Origin: Bacillus sp. B15-48
GTDB lineage: Bacteria; Bacillota; Bacilli; Bacillales; Cytobacillaceae
DNA: 64,000 bases
Reading direction: 5' to 3'
Assembly: GCF_016879755.1 (NCBI RefSeq)
Contig: NZ_WOFU01000001.1
Location: 1,054,001-1,118,000 of the forward strand
Made by a program: the position numbers and the translations under genes. Below the pieces are notes generated by a model that saw only the letters and a list, made by a program, of their open reading frames with translations, did no database searches and was not told the origin of the DNA. Positions 1 to 8,231 of the stretch are shown here, piece after piece. Position 1 is the stretch's first letter; every line of letters begins with the position of its first letter.

Positions 1-1644
1 GTTTGTCCCGAATAAGAACGCACCTTCGAGAACGCCTTCGTACATCGCTTTAAATAGATTAATATGTGAATAGTTTTTATTTCCTTTCGGTAAATAGTCG
101 TAAAGGAAATCATTTGCTTTCGTTGCGTTATCGCCATACCAAGCTTTCAGCATGCTGACAAGGAACTTCGGCTTATTGCTCCAATATCCTGCACCTGGTG
201 TTTCATTTTCATTGTAATCAGCTAATGTTGCATTCTGTGGTTTTGCTGTCGGCATTCCGACGTATCCTGGGAGGATATGGTATAATAATCCAAAGTCTGT
301 CGAGCCTTGAACGTTGCTCTCGCCGCGCATCGCGATGAGTCCGCCACCTGGCAGCCCAATATTCCCTAAAAGCAGCTGAATGATGCCGAATGCACGTACG
401 TTTTGACTTCCAACTGTATGCTGAGTTGTTCCCATTGCGTACATAATTGTACCTGATTTCCCTACTTGGCCTGTAGAACAGAATGTTTCACAAATATTGA
501 GGAAGTCCTCTTTCGCTGAACCCGTGATGGAAACAACTGTATCCACATCATAACGGGAATAATGTTTCTTCATTAACTGAAATACACTTCTTGGGTGCTC
601 TAGTGTTTTATCTTCTTTTTTCGTTCCATCTTCATTTGTTTCAAATGCCCATGTAGAGCGGTCATACTTTCTCGTTTCTGCGTCATAGCCACTGAAAAGG
701 CCATCCTCAAAATCAAAGTCTTCTTTCAAAATAAACGAGGCGTTTGTATAGTTCACCACATAGTCTTTATGGTATAGTTCGTTATCAAGGCAATACTTAA
801 TCATTCCGCCCATAAAAGCAATATCTGTTCCTGAGCGAAGCTGGGCATACATGTCTGCCTTCGACGATGTTCTTGTAAAACGAGGATCAACGGAGAGGAT
901 CTTTGCTCCTCTGTCCTTCGCTTTCGTTAACCATCTAAAGGAAATCGGATGGTTTTCAGCAGGATTCCCACCCATGATCAGGGCAACATCCGTGTTCTGA
1001 ATATCGCTCCAATGGTTTGTCATTACTCCACGTCCTACTGTAGGTGCCAGACCGGCAACCGTAGAGGAGTGTCATATTCGTGCCTGGTGCTCTAAATAAT
1101 TAACTCCAAGCCCTCTCATCATTTTTGTAAGCAGGTAACATTCCTCATTATCAAGAGCGGCCCCACCTAAGCTCGCAATCGCTTCTGTTCTATTGACAGT
1201 GAAGCCATCTTCTTTTTCAATAAATGTTTTATCGCGTGTTTCTTTCACACGTTGTGCAATGGTTTTATACATCCAGTCCCAATCTTTTTCTTCCCATTTA
1301 TCACTGCCTGGGGCACGATACATTGGTTTTGTTACACGCTTCTCAGAAGTATAAACTTGTCGAATTGTTGTCCCCTTACTACAAAGAGTTCCTTCATTAA
1401 TTGGATTATCTGGATCTCCTTCTGTATAAACGACTGTTTCATCATTTGTGTGAACTAAAATTCCACAACCAACACCACAAAAGCAACAAATCGTTGGCGT
1501 AACAGTTGTTTTCGCGATTTTAAATTCTTTTGTTGAGGCATGTACTTCTTTTTCATTGAAGCCAAGCTCAACAACAGCTAAAGTTGCTGCCGTTGCACCA
1601 GTCAGTTTTAAAAACTGCCGGCGATTCAGGTTCATTTCAACCAT
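1..1644 (-). CDS. fdhA: Formate dehydrogenase catalytic subunit, selenocysteine-containing, Tat-exported (3' end beyond window)
   Basis: Molybdopterin enzyme oxidising formate to CO2, here probably on the outer face of the membrane and feeding the quinone pool. The N-terminus carries a twin-arginine signal (RRQFLKLTG, residues 8-16). A 4Fe-4S site follows: C53-x2-C56-x3-C60-x27-C88. The frame then meets TGA at 1074-1072, directly after EHQARI and before HSSTVAGLAP, exactly where FdnG-type enzymes carry the active-site selenocysteine (residue 191). I checked every codon from 1071 to 1 and found no further stop. The continuation reads as conserved FdnG sequence (TNHWSDIQN, MGGNPAENHP). A start-stop gene caller would truncate it at 190 residues. 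ATG 1644 follows a GGAAGGAG ribosome site. It lies 121 bases after fdhD, likely in one operon. The protein is incomplete: about 548 residues are seen of roughly 1000 usual for the family. Confidence 0.95.
1026..1074 (-). promoter_or_regulatory. SECIS element with UGA selenocysteine codon
   Basis: Read on the minus strand, the UGA (1074-1072) is followed after 11 nt by a hairpin: GGU, bulged U (1057), GCC, loop GGUCU (1053-1049), GGC, ACC. The E. coli fdhF SECIS has the same 11-nt distance, the same bulged U and the same GGUCU loop core; these are the features SelB recognises. A lower stem can form from CUAC (1064-1061) with GUAG (1038-1035) and CUCC with GGAG. Because the hairpin lies inside the coding frame it also encodes STVAGLAPT. 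This is direct sequence evidence for recoding, not for a nonsense mutation. Confidence 0.93.
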
Positions 1645-1704
1645 TTTTTTCTCTCCTTCCCAATTTTAAATACACAGCCCTTATCCCTTAAGGTGTTAAA
1701 CATG

Positions 1705-1725
1705 ATGCATGAAAAGATCATGCAT
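1705..1725. repeat. Perfect 8-bp inverted repeat between fdhD and fdhA
   Basis: ATGCATGA at 1705-1712 and TCATGCAT at 1718-1725 form an 8-bp stem with a 5-nt loop in the 121-base fdhD-fdhA gap. There is no T-run, so it is not a classical terminator. It could be an mRNA-processing hairpin or a protein site; its role is unknown. Confidence 0.5.
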
Positions 1726-1765
1726 TTATATAACCAGCTAGTTCGAAGTGAAAACTAGCATGCTC

Positions 1766-2551
1766 TCAATTAAAAGCAGTGAGAACCTCACCCCTTTCAA
1801 TTGCTACTGGCTTGTCGGAAACATCATCGTGTACTCTCCCCGCTGATGTATAAACCGTCGCCATCTTGCCTCTTAAATAACCGACAACTTCTATATTTAA
1901 AAATCTTGCTAACTGGACAGCCTGCTTCGTTGCGGCTGTACGTGAGGCGATGACCGCAAATCCATACTTTGCCGCCTTCGATAACATTTCATAAGAAACT
2001 CTGCCAGTTGTCAGTAATACGAGTTTTTCTGGTTGCAATCGTTTCCTGAGAGCGTAACCAATTATTTTATCAACCGCATTGTGCCGCCCAATGTCTTCGC
2101 GTACCTCAATGCTGCCATCTTCATGAACGATGCATGCCCCATGCATGCCGCCCGTTTCCAAATATAATGGTGAGTTTTGCGCAAATTCACTACGCTTTTT
2201 TAATAGATAACTCATTGTATATTTTGCTCGTGAGCTAATTTTTTGAAAGTTCTTCACATCTGTCATTGAGAAAAAAGTGACACCTCGGCCACAACCAGCT
2301 GTATAATGCTTCTTTTTTGAAAACATTTGCTCAGGATCAAACTCATTTATTAAAGAAATATAGATTGAGCCTGTACTTTCGTTATATTTAACAGATTCGA
2401 CATCATCTACGCCTTCAATTAACCCCTCTGCAAACAGATAGCCATAAGCCCAGTCGACGAGATCATGCGCGGTTAACTGAAACACAGCAATTTCATACCC
2501 ATTTACAACTAAATTGATTGGATACTCATCAGGACAACCTTTCTTAAGCAT
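1766..2551 (-). CDS. fdhD: Formate dehydrogenase accessory sulfurtransferase FdhD
   Basis: FdhD moves sulfur from a cysteine desulfurase to the Mo-bis-MGD cofactor and is needed for formate dehydrogenase activity. Family signatures seen are ETGGMHGACI, EDIGRHNAVDKIIG and TTGRVSYEM followed by ASRTAATKQAV. The usual CxxC loop is reduced to a single cysteine (AGCGRGVTFF, Cys87), so the second cysteine known in E. coli FdhD is absent. An ATG at 2557 touches the AAGGGGGG ribosome site; the ATG at 2551 sits about 6 nt from it and is the better start. It is the first gene of the fdhD-fdhA unit, and an FNR-like promoter lies about 270 bases upstream. Confidence 0.9.
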   Translation of the reverse strand: MLKKGCPDEYPINLVVNGYEIAVFQLTAHDLVDWAYGYLFAEGLIEGVDDVESVKYNESTGSIYISLINEFDPEQMFSKKKHYTAGCGRGVTFFSMTDVKNFQKISSRAKYTMSYLLKKRSEFAQNSPLYLETGGMHGACIVHEDGSIEVREDIGRHNAVDKIIGYALRKRLQPEKLVLLTTGRVSYEMLSKAAKYGFAVIASRTAATKQAVQLARFLNIEVVGYLRGKMATVYTSAGRVHDDVSDKPVAIERGEVLTAFN

Positions 2552-2815
2552 CTCCATCCCCCCTTAATGGTGCCATTCCCTTACAATTTCACTTTTTCAA
2601 ATCCCCTTGAACTCTTACTTTCTATTAAAAATACAGTTTGTAATCATTTCATCATGTAAATAGTTTTATCTCGTACTTCCAATTTACCGGAAAAACATCT
2701 AGTAAAACCGACTTAATTGTTACAATCCCTTATCGATTCTATGTCTAATTTGTGGAGGGGAAATATAACATTTTTTTGTATGACCAAAAAATGAACGTCA
2801 TTTTTATACTTCTCT

Positions 2816-2858
2816 ATCCTAAGATAAGTAAATCGTTTTAGCTGTTACTTTCATCACA
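2816..2858 (-). promoter_or_regulatory. FNR-type promoter for fdhD-fdhA
   Basis: Minus-strand 2858-2843 reads TGTGATGAAAGTAACA, matching TGTGA-N6-TCACA at 9 of 10 positions. A -10 hexamer TAGGAT lies at 2821-2816. The implied start site (about 2809) puts the box centre at -41.5, the class II activator position. The nosC promoter has the same hexamer and geometry. The remaining leader to fdhD is long (about 260 nt), and I see no other element in it. Confidence 0.6.
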
Positions 2859-2965
2859 ATTTAGACAAAAATTTATTTATTTCTGGTGAAAATGTCCTAG
2901 TCAAACTTGATAATTTATTGTATTGTGCTTAACCACTTTTTTAAAAACCACTACAATCGAGTTTC

Positions 2966-2994
2966 TTTGTATCATTAATGTCAAGTGGTATAAT
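2966..2994 (+). promoter_or_regulatory. Probable sigma-A promoter of pdxK
   Basis: TTTGTA (2966-2971), a 17-base spacer and TATAAT (2989-2994) lie about 50 bases before the pdxK start. The -35 is weak. No TPP or other riboswitch fold was recognised in the 2859-3041 stretch. Confidence 0.45.
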
Positions 2995-3041
2995 CATAAA
3001 AGATATGACATTTCGTGTACTTCAGGGAGGAAGCAAACAAA

Positions 3042-3866
3042 ATGACGATGAAAAAGGTATTAACAATTGCAGGTTCCGATTCAAGCGGAGGTGCTGGAAT
3101 TCAGGCGGACTTAAAAACATTTCAGGAGCTTGGTGTTTATGGAATGACCGCTCTTACATCAATCGTCACTATGGATCCAAGTGATTGGCATCATCTTGTC
3201 TTTCCACAGCCAGTCGAGCATGTAGAAAAACAGTTAAACACAATTTTATCGGTTGGCATCGACGCGATGAAAACGGGAATGCTCGGTTCTGTTGACATCA
3301 TTGAACTTGTTGCACGTAAGATTGATGAACATCAGCTTGAGCGGGTCGTCATTGATCCAGTCATGGTATGTAAAGGAGAAGACGAAGTCCTCCAGCCTGA
3401 AAATACCGATGCAATGAGAGAACTTCTCTTGCCACGCGCAACCGTCGTTACCCCAAATTTATTTGAGGCTTGGCAGCTAGCGCAAACGGGTCCAATAAAA
3501 ACGGTAGAAGATATGAAGGAAGCCGCAGCGAAAATTCATGATCTTGGAGCAAAATACGTTATGATTAAAGGCGGCAGCAAACTTGAACATGAGAAAGCCG
3601 CCGACCTTTTATATGATGGAAAAGAGTTCCGTCTATACGAATCTGAGAAATTTGCGACGACGTACACACATGGAGCTGGATGCACATTCGCTGCAGCCAT
3701 TACCGCTGGCCTTGGAAAAGGATTACCAGCTGAAGAAGCGTTCACGCTTGCGAAAAACTTTGTAACCGAGGCCATTCACCATGGATTTAAACTGAATGAG
3801 TATGTCGGACCTGTCATGCACGGTGCCTACAATCGCTTTGAGGCTGGCCGTACAGTGACTGAATAG
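3042..3866 (+). CDS. pdxK: Pyridoxine/pyridoxal/pyridoxamine kinase (PdxK, ThiD-like)
   Basis: Ribokinase-fold kinase that phosphorylates B6 vitamers to feed pyridoxal phosphate. Visible signatures are TIAGSDSSGGAGIQADLKTF near the N-terminus, KTGMLGS, IDPVMVCKG, and the C-terminal anion-hole and catalytic motif THGAGCTF. Sequence and 274-residue length resemble the B. subtilis PdxK branch rather than HMP-phosphate kinase ThiD, although the two are homologous and mono-versus-dual activity cannot be read from sequence. ATG 3042 was chosen because GGGAGG lies about 11 nt upstream; an in-frame ATG at 3015 has no ribosome site. Followed by yojF after 51 bases. Confidence 0.85.
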   Translation: MTMKKVLTIAGSDSSGGAGIQADLKTFQELGVYGMTALTSIVTMDPSDWHHLVFPQPVEHVEKQLNTILSVGIDAMKTGMLGSVDIIELVARKIDEHQLERVVIDPVMVCKGEDEVLQPENTDAMRELLLPRATVVTPNLFEAWQLAQTGPIKTVEDMKEAAAKIHDLGAKYVMIKGGSKLEHEKAADLLYDGKEFRLYESEKFATTYTHGAGCTFAAAITAGLGKGLPAEEAFTLAKNFVTEAIHHGFKLNEYVGPVMHGAYNRFEAGRTVTE

Positions 3867-3917
3867 ACAAACGTCACTAAGTTTGAAACATGTTGGCTGT
3901 GAAAAGGAGGAGAAACG

Positions 3918-4265
3918 ATGGATCCGGTCAATGTTAAAATCGTACAAGATGCATTAGACCATCTTGTCAATAAAGAGATTTACATTCATCTTGAAACAAC
4001 AAATGGTGCTTACGCTTCGCATCATAACCAGGATTTTTTCTCGGCTGGTGCGTTTCTTCGCAATGCGAAAATCACTTATGAACGAGCGAAAATCACTGGA
4101 AGTGGGCCATATCGAATCGGTCTGAAAATTCCGTTCGGCTGGGTTTACGCAGAAGGAATTACCCACTTTGAAGTGGATGAGAAAGAAAGGCTTTTGCTTG
4201 CTGGACATGACAATGACGGCAAACTTGCTGTTGCCCTACAGCTAAGTGAAACGCCTTTTGAATAA
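3918..4265 (+). CDS. yojF: YojF family protein (DUF1806)
   Basis: A 115-residue protein of the family that in bacilli sits directly before bshB2, as it does here (26-base gap). Conserved-looking segments are HLETTNGAYASHHN and RIGLKIPFGWVYAEG. It has no signal peptide, membrane segment or catalytic motif I recognise. The pairing with the bacillithiol deacetylase suggests a helper role in thiol metabolism, but that is inference from context. AAAAGGAGGAGAAACG precedes ATG 3918. Confidence 0.85.
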   Translation: MDPVNVKIVQDALDHLVNKEIYIHLETTNGAYASHHNQDFFSAGAFLRNAKITYERAKITGSGPYRIGLKIPFGWVYAEGITHFEVDEKERLLLAGHDNDGKLAVALQLSETPFE

Positions 4266-4290
4266 CGTTTGAGAGGAGCGTTGAAAGCAA

Positions 4291-4956
4291 ATGGAAAAAG
4301 AACGACACGTACTGGTTGTATTTCCCCATCCAGATGATGAGGCATTCGGCGTTTCTGGGACGATCGCTTCCTACATAAACATGGGCACACCGCTTACTTA
4401 TGCTTGCCTGACACTCGGTGAAATGGGGCGGAATATGGGGAATCCTCTATTTGCCAATCGAGAAACACTTCCGAGCATCCGGAAGGAAGAGTTAAAGGAA
4501 GCTGCCCGTGTACTAGGAATCACCGATTTACGTATGCTCGGTTATCGTGACAAAACAATCGAATTTGAGGACTCAGACAAGCTTGCTAATCAAATGCTTG
4601 AATTGATTAAAGAGCTGAATCCTTCGCTAGTCATCACCTTTTATCCTGGCTATGCAGTACACCCGGACCATGATGCGACCGGAGCCGCCGTCGTCAAAGC
4701 GGTCGAAAAGCTTCCTGCCGAACAGCGGCCGAAACTACATTGTGTTGCGTTTTCAAATAATTGTGAGGATAAGATTGGTGATGCAGACATTGTCCATGAT
4801 GTCAGCGCCAGCGCACAGGTCAAATTAGATGCGATTCGCGCCCATCGTTCGCAAACTCAATTCATGGTCGAGCAAATGGCCGAAGGCTTAAAGCAACAAG
4901 ACCCGGAAATGATGGCCCGCCTTTATTTTGAACGATTTTGGACCTATACATTTTAA
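4291..4956 (+). CDS. bshB2: Bacillithiol biosynthesis deacetylase BshB2
   Basis: Zinc-dependent LmbE/PIG-L family deacetylase that removes the acetyl group from GlcNAc-malate in bacillithiol synthesis. The metal-binding HPDDEAFG motif lies at residues 12-19, and a second metal and catalytic histidine motif is seen in HPDHDATG. Its 221 residues fit the family. It follows yojF in the same arrangement as B. subtilis yojF-yojG and ends at a strong terminator. Bacillithiol is the low-molecular-weight thiol of many Bacillota and supports the taxonomic reading. The related BshB1 and McB-type deacetylases are alternatives, but the YojF neighbour argues for BshB2. Confidence 0.88.
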   Translation: MEKERHVLVVFPHPDDEAFGVSGTIASYINMGTPLTYACLTLGEMGRNMGNPLFANRETLPSIRKEELKEAARVLGITDLRMLGYRDKTIEFEDSDKLANQMLELIKELNPSLVITFYPGYAVHPDHDATGAAVVKAVEKLPAEQRPKLHCVAFSNNCEDKIGDADIVHDVSASAQVKLDAIRAHRSQTQFMVEQMAEGLKQQDPEMMARLYFERFWTYTF

Positions 4957-4966
4957 GGATATGACT

Positions 4967-4995
4967 GAACCGGGAGAAATCCCCGGTTCTTTTTT
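4967..4995 (+). terminator. Rho-independent terminator after bshB2
   Basis: AACCGGG (4968-4974) pairs with CCCGGTT (4982-4988) and a run of T follows. It closes the pdxK-yojF-bshB2 unit and insulates the nos operon. Confidence 0.85.
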
Positions 4996-5080
4996 ATCCA
5001 AGAATCTCCTATCCATTCCCCCACAAAACAATACCCTTAAATTCCCAATTCACAAATCGTTCACATTAACCGAATGAAAG

Positions 5081-5123
5081 TGTGAGGTACGTCACATTTC
5101 AAAACCCCTTCTCGCGTTAGGAT
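5081..5123 (+). promoter_or_regulatory. FNR/CRP-type activator box and -10 of the nos operon
   Basis: TGTGAGGTACGTCACA at 5081-5096 is a perfect TGTGA-N6-TCACA site. TAGGAT at 5118-5123 is a good -10; the implied start near 5130 puts the box centre at -41.5. No -35 hexamer is present, as expected for a class II activated promoter. The FNR-type protein encoded at 28890-29615 is the obvious candidate regulator. Confidence 0.8.
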
Positions 5124-5159
5124 GAAATTGTAAATTCATCAAAGGGGGGAAAAACAGCA

Positions 5160-5594
5160 GTGTCAAATTCAGTTGCTATTTTTATCATTTGCGCAATACT
5201 AGGACTCGGTATTGGATTTGCTGGGTTTGAAATCGTTAAAAAGAATAACGCTCAACCAGTAAGTACACCGACTGAAACCGCTGTCACAGAACAAACGGAA
5301 GACAATCCAGAAACACCTGTTGCGGAAACCGTTTCTGCAAGTGGCGAAGTGTTAAATGCACAAGGGTGCATAGCGTGCCATGCCGTATCATCACTCAATT
5401 TAGAAGGTGGTGCCACAGGTCCAGACTTATCACAAGCCTTTACGAACGTTGAGGGAAAACATGGAAAGCCGCTTGATGAGTTCTTGAAAGAACCAACATC
5501 CGCTGTCATGGCGTCGGTCATTAGCGGAAACCCGCTTTCTGACGAAGAAGTTCAACAAGTGGTCGATGCACTTCAAGAAGCAGCAGAGAAATAA
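5160..5594 (+). CDS. nosC: Membrane-anchored c-type cytochrome of the nos operon
   Basis: Monohaem cytochrome c with an uncleaved N-terminal anchor (about residues 5-24), a Pro/Thr/Glu-rich linker, and a haem site C70-I-A-C73-H74. A methionine in SAVMASV is the likely distal ligand. It is placed outside the cell membrane, where it would pass electrons from the quinol-oxidising chain to NosZ. The 144-residue size and position ahead of nosZ match the small cytochrome genes found in Gram-positive nos clusters. The start is GTG 5160, with AAAGGGGGG about 10 nt upstream. First gene of the operon, directly under the FNR-type promoter. Confidence 0.85.
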   Translation: MSNSVAIFIICAILGLGIGFAGFEIVKKNNAQPVSTPTETAVTEQTEDNPETPVAETVSASGEVLNAQGCIACHAVSSLNLEGGATGPDLSQAFTNVEGKHGKPLDEFLKEPTSAVMASVISGNPLSDEEVQQVVDALQEAAEK

Positions 5595-5712
5595 AACGTA
5601 CTTCATAACTTCACTCACATTTTTATCGTCTTAAAAACTTCCAACAACAAAGTACCTATACATCTGATGATCAATATAATGAACCAATAAAAAATTAAGG
5701 TGGTGCAATTGC

Positions 5713-7593
5713 ATGAAGAAATGGATTCCCCCGGTAGCGGGGCTCGTTACTGGATTGCTTGCAGCGACTGTGTTTTTCGCGGATTTCTCGCCGCAAACCG
5801 GGCAGCAAGCAACTGCAGATAAAAGCAATTCCAATAAAACAAATGCTGAAAAAGTTTATGTACCGTTAGGTGAAAAAGATGAATATTACTTGATGGCATC
5901 TGGTGGACACTCTGGTCAATTATTCGTTTACGGAGTACCTTCGATGCGCAAAATCCGTACCGTTCCTGTCTTTACTCCTGATCCAGCAACAGGATATGGC
6001 TATGATGAACATACGAAAGAATTACTTGGTGACTATACTTGGGGAGACTTCCACCATCCAGCCATATCTGAGACTAACGGCGAATATGATGGAAAATACC
6101 TATTTGCAACCGATGTTGCTAATAGCCGTGCGGCCGTTTTAAGTCTAGAAACATTTACGACAAAAGATATTATTGAAGTTCCAAATACAAGTGGGCCGCA
6201 CTGTGCAGCGTTCGTAACCGAGAATACAGAGTACATTTTCCTCCCTACTCGTTTCGCTGTGCCAATTGGCAGTGAATACGCATCTTTAGATGAATATAGT
6301 GAGACATATCGCGGTGTTATGTCTGCCTTAACTTTTAATGAAGAAACAGAAAAGCTAGACATTGCTTATCAAGTTGCCCTTCCACCATGGTCATACGACC
6401 TATCTGACGCTGGGAAAGGCATGTCAGGAGACTGGGCAGTTATCACAACTTATAACACAGAAGAAGCAACAACAAACCTTGAAATTAATGCATCTCAAGC
6501 AGACCGTGACTTTATTGTTTTATTTAACTGGAAAGAGCTAGAGCAAAAGATTGCCGATGGCGAATATGACGATGTAACTGGTCAAAAAATGATTTTCCCT
6601 GAAAAGCATAAAGGCGGGGTTTATTTAGTTCCTGTTGCCAAATCTCCACATGGTGTCGACGTAACACCAGATGGCACTCGCTTCATTGCATCAGGTAAAT
6701 TAGCGCCAGCAATGACGGTTTTCTCTTTTGAAAAAGCATTTGAATCAATTGAAAATGGGGATTTTGACGGCGAACGAAACGGCATTCCAATCTTAAACTA
6801 TGATTCTGTCGTTGAAAGAGAAGTAGACCCAGAGAATGCACTTGGACCACTTCACACTCAATTTGATGAAAAAGGCATGGCTTATACAACAATGTTCATC
6901 TCCTCAGAAGTCGTTAAATGGGATCCGAACACAGGTGATACATTAGACCGTGTTTCTGTTCATTACTCACCAGGCCACTTGACGGCAGCTGAAGGTGATA
7001 CCGCAGCTCCGCACGGAAAATACCTTGTTTCGTTGAACAAATTAGCGAAAGACTTGTACTTGTCTGTCGGTCCATCACACCCAGAGTCGATGCAGTTAAT
7101 TGATATTTCTGGTGACAAGATGGAAATCATTCAATCAGCACCAGTTGATCCTGAACCACATTACGCACAAATGATTCATGCAGATAAAATCAACACAATC
7201 ACTGTTTATCCAAAGGATGAAAACAACCCTTATGCCGTATACAACCAAGAAGATACGCGAATTGAACGAAAAGGCAACGAAGTTCACGTATACGGAATTG
7301 CGATGCGTTCGAAGTTTGTCTTTGACGCTAAAGCGGAACGTCCAGACGTCATTGAAGTGAACGAGGGTGACAAAGTATTTCTTCATCTAACGAACATCGA
7401 CTTTGACCAAGACATCACCCACGGTATGGCGATTAACCAATATGATTTTAATATCGAAGTTCAACCTGGACAAACAAATAGCATTATTTTCACTGCCGAT
7501 AAAGCAGGCACGTATCCGTTGTATTGCTCGAACTTCTGTTCAGCATTGCACCAAGAGATGACAGGTTATTTCCTCGTAAAACCAGCAAAATAG
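5713..7593 (+). CDS. nosZ: Nitrous-oxide reductase, clade II (Sec-dependent)
   Basis: Terminal reductase converting N2O to N2, using a CuZ beta-propeller centre and a CuA cupredoxin domain. The N-terminus is a plain hydrophobic signal or anchor (residues 6-22) with no twin arginine, which is typical of clade II (atypical) NosZ. CuZ-type histidine motifs include DFHHP (112-116) and GPHCAAF. The C-terminal CuA site reads C605-SNF-C609-SAL-H613-QE-M616. At 626 residues it is full length. Start ATG 5713 follows AAGGTGG. Neighbouring nosB-like, nosD, nosY and nosF genes agree with the clade II cluster type. Confidence 0.97.
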   Translation: MKKWIPPVAGLVTGLLAATVFFADFSPQTGQQATADKSNSNKTNAEKVYVPLGEKDEYYLMASGGHSGQLFVYGVPSMRKIRTVPVFTPDPATGYGYDEHTKELLGDYTWGDFHHPAISETNGEYDGKYLFATDVANSRAAVLSLETFTTKDIIEVPNTSGPHCAAFVTENTEYIFLPTRFAVPIGSEYASLDEYSETYRGVMSALTFNEETEKLDIAYQVALPPWSYDLSDAGKGMSGDWAVITTYNTEEATTNLEINASQADRDFIVLFNWKELEQKIADGEYDDVTGQKMIFPEKHKGGVYLVPVAKSPHGVDVTPDGTRFIASGKLAPAMTVFSFEKAFESIENGDFDGERNGIPILNYDSVVEREVDPENALGPLHTQFDEKGMAYTTMFISSEVVKWDPNTGDTLDRVSVHYSPGHLTAAEGDTAAPHGKYLVSLNKLAKDLYLSVGPSHPESMQLIDISGDKMEIIQSAPVDPEPHYAQMIHADKINTITVYPKDENNPYAVYNQEDTRIERKGNEVHVYGIAMRSKFVFDAKAERPDVIEVNEGDKVFLHLTNIDFDQDITHGMAINQYDFNIEVQPGQTNSIIFTADKAGTYPLYCSNFCSALHQEMTGYFLVKPAK

Positions 7594-7664
7594 TCATAAA
7601 AACAAGGAACTGGGTATCGAATTCATTTGATACCCTCTTCCCTTAGGAAAGAGGCGTTTAAACG

Positions 7665-8231
7665 ATGAAAGGAAAAAAACTTTCAACCGTGTCCTCCGTT
7701 TTCATTGCGGTAGCTGCATTCCTCATTTTCGCTTCAATTTTTCTCCCATGGTGGAAAATGGAGTTCTGGGCACCCCAATACCCGGAGGGCTTAAACATTA
7801 TCGTCTACCCTGATAAATTGGAAGGCGACATCGATAATATAAATGCACTTAACCATTATATTGGGATGAAGAGATTTAGCGAAGAAAACTTTCCTGAGCT
7901 ACAGTTTCTAACTTATTTAATCGGTGGCCTAGCTATTCTCGTGTTACTAGCTGCCATTATTCGTAAAAAAGCATTTTTATATGGAGTGATTGGATTGTTT
8001 GCTGTTGCCGGCGCAGTAGGCGTATGGGATTTGCGACGCTGGCTCGTTGACTTCGGGACAAATTTAGATCCAATGGCACCAATTACAATGGAACCGTTTG
8101 TTCCGCCGATTGTAGGGGAAAATACGATTGCCAATTTCATCACTTATAGTTCCTTACAAACTGGTTCCTATCTTGTCGTACTCGCATTTATTCTTTTACT
8201 AATTCCCTTATGGAAGGATCGAAAAAGATGA
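7665..8231 (+). CDS. nosB: Nos-cluster membrane protein (NosB-like)
   Basis: A 188-residue protein with four predicted membrane helices (about 10-28, 81-99, 104-121, 163-181) and two outside segments. Those segments contain NHYIGM and PMAPITMEPFVPP, which are Met/His-rich and suggest metal handling or contact with NosZ. It lies between nosZ and nosD, the usual position of the NosB membrane protein in clade II clusters. Its biochemical role is not established to my knowledge, so the name rests on position and topology. GAAAGAGGCG precedes ATG 7665. Its stop overlaps the nosD start (ATGA), indicating translational coupling. Confidence 0.7.
   Translation: MKGKKLSTVSSVFIAVAAFLIFASIFLPWWKMEFWAPQYPEGLNIIVYPDKLEGDIDNINALNHYIGMKRFSEENFPELQFLTYLIGGLAILVLLAAIIRKKAFLYGVIGLFAVAGAVGVWDLRRWLVDFGTNLDPMAPITMEPFVPPIVGENTIANFITYSSLQTGSYLVVLAFILLLIPLWKDRKR

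Noticed and set aside
1072-1074. TGA as a true stop or nonsense mutation making a 190-residue protein
   Set aside because: The frame continues open for 357 codons with conserved family sequence and a SECIS hairpin follows at the canonical distance.
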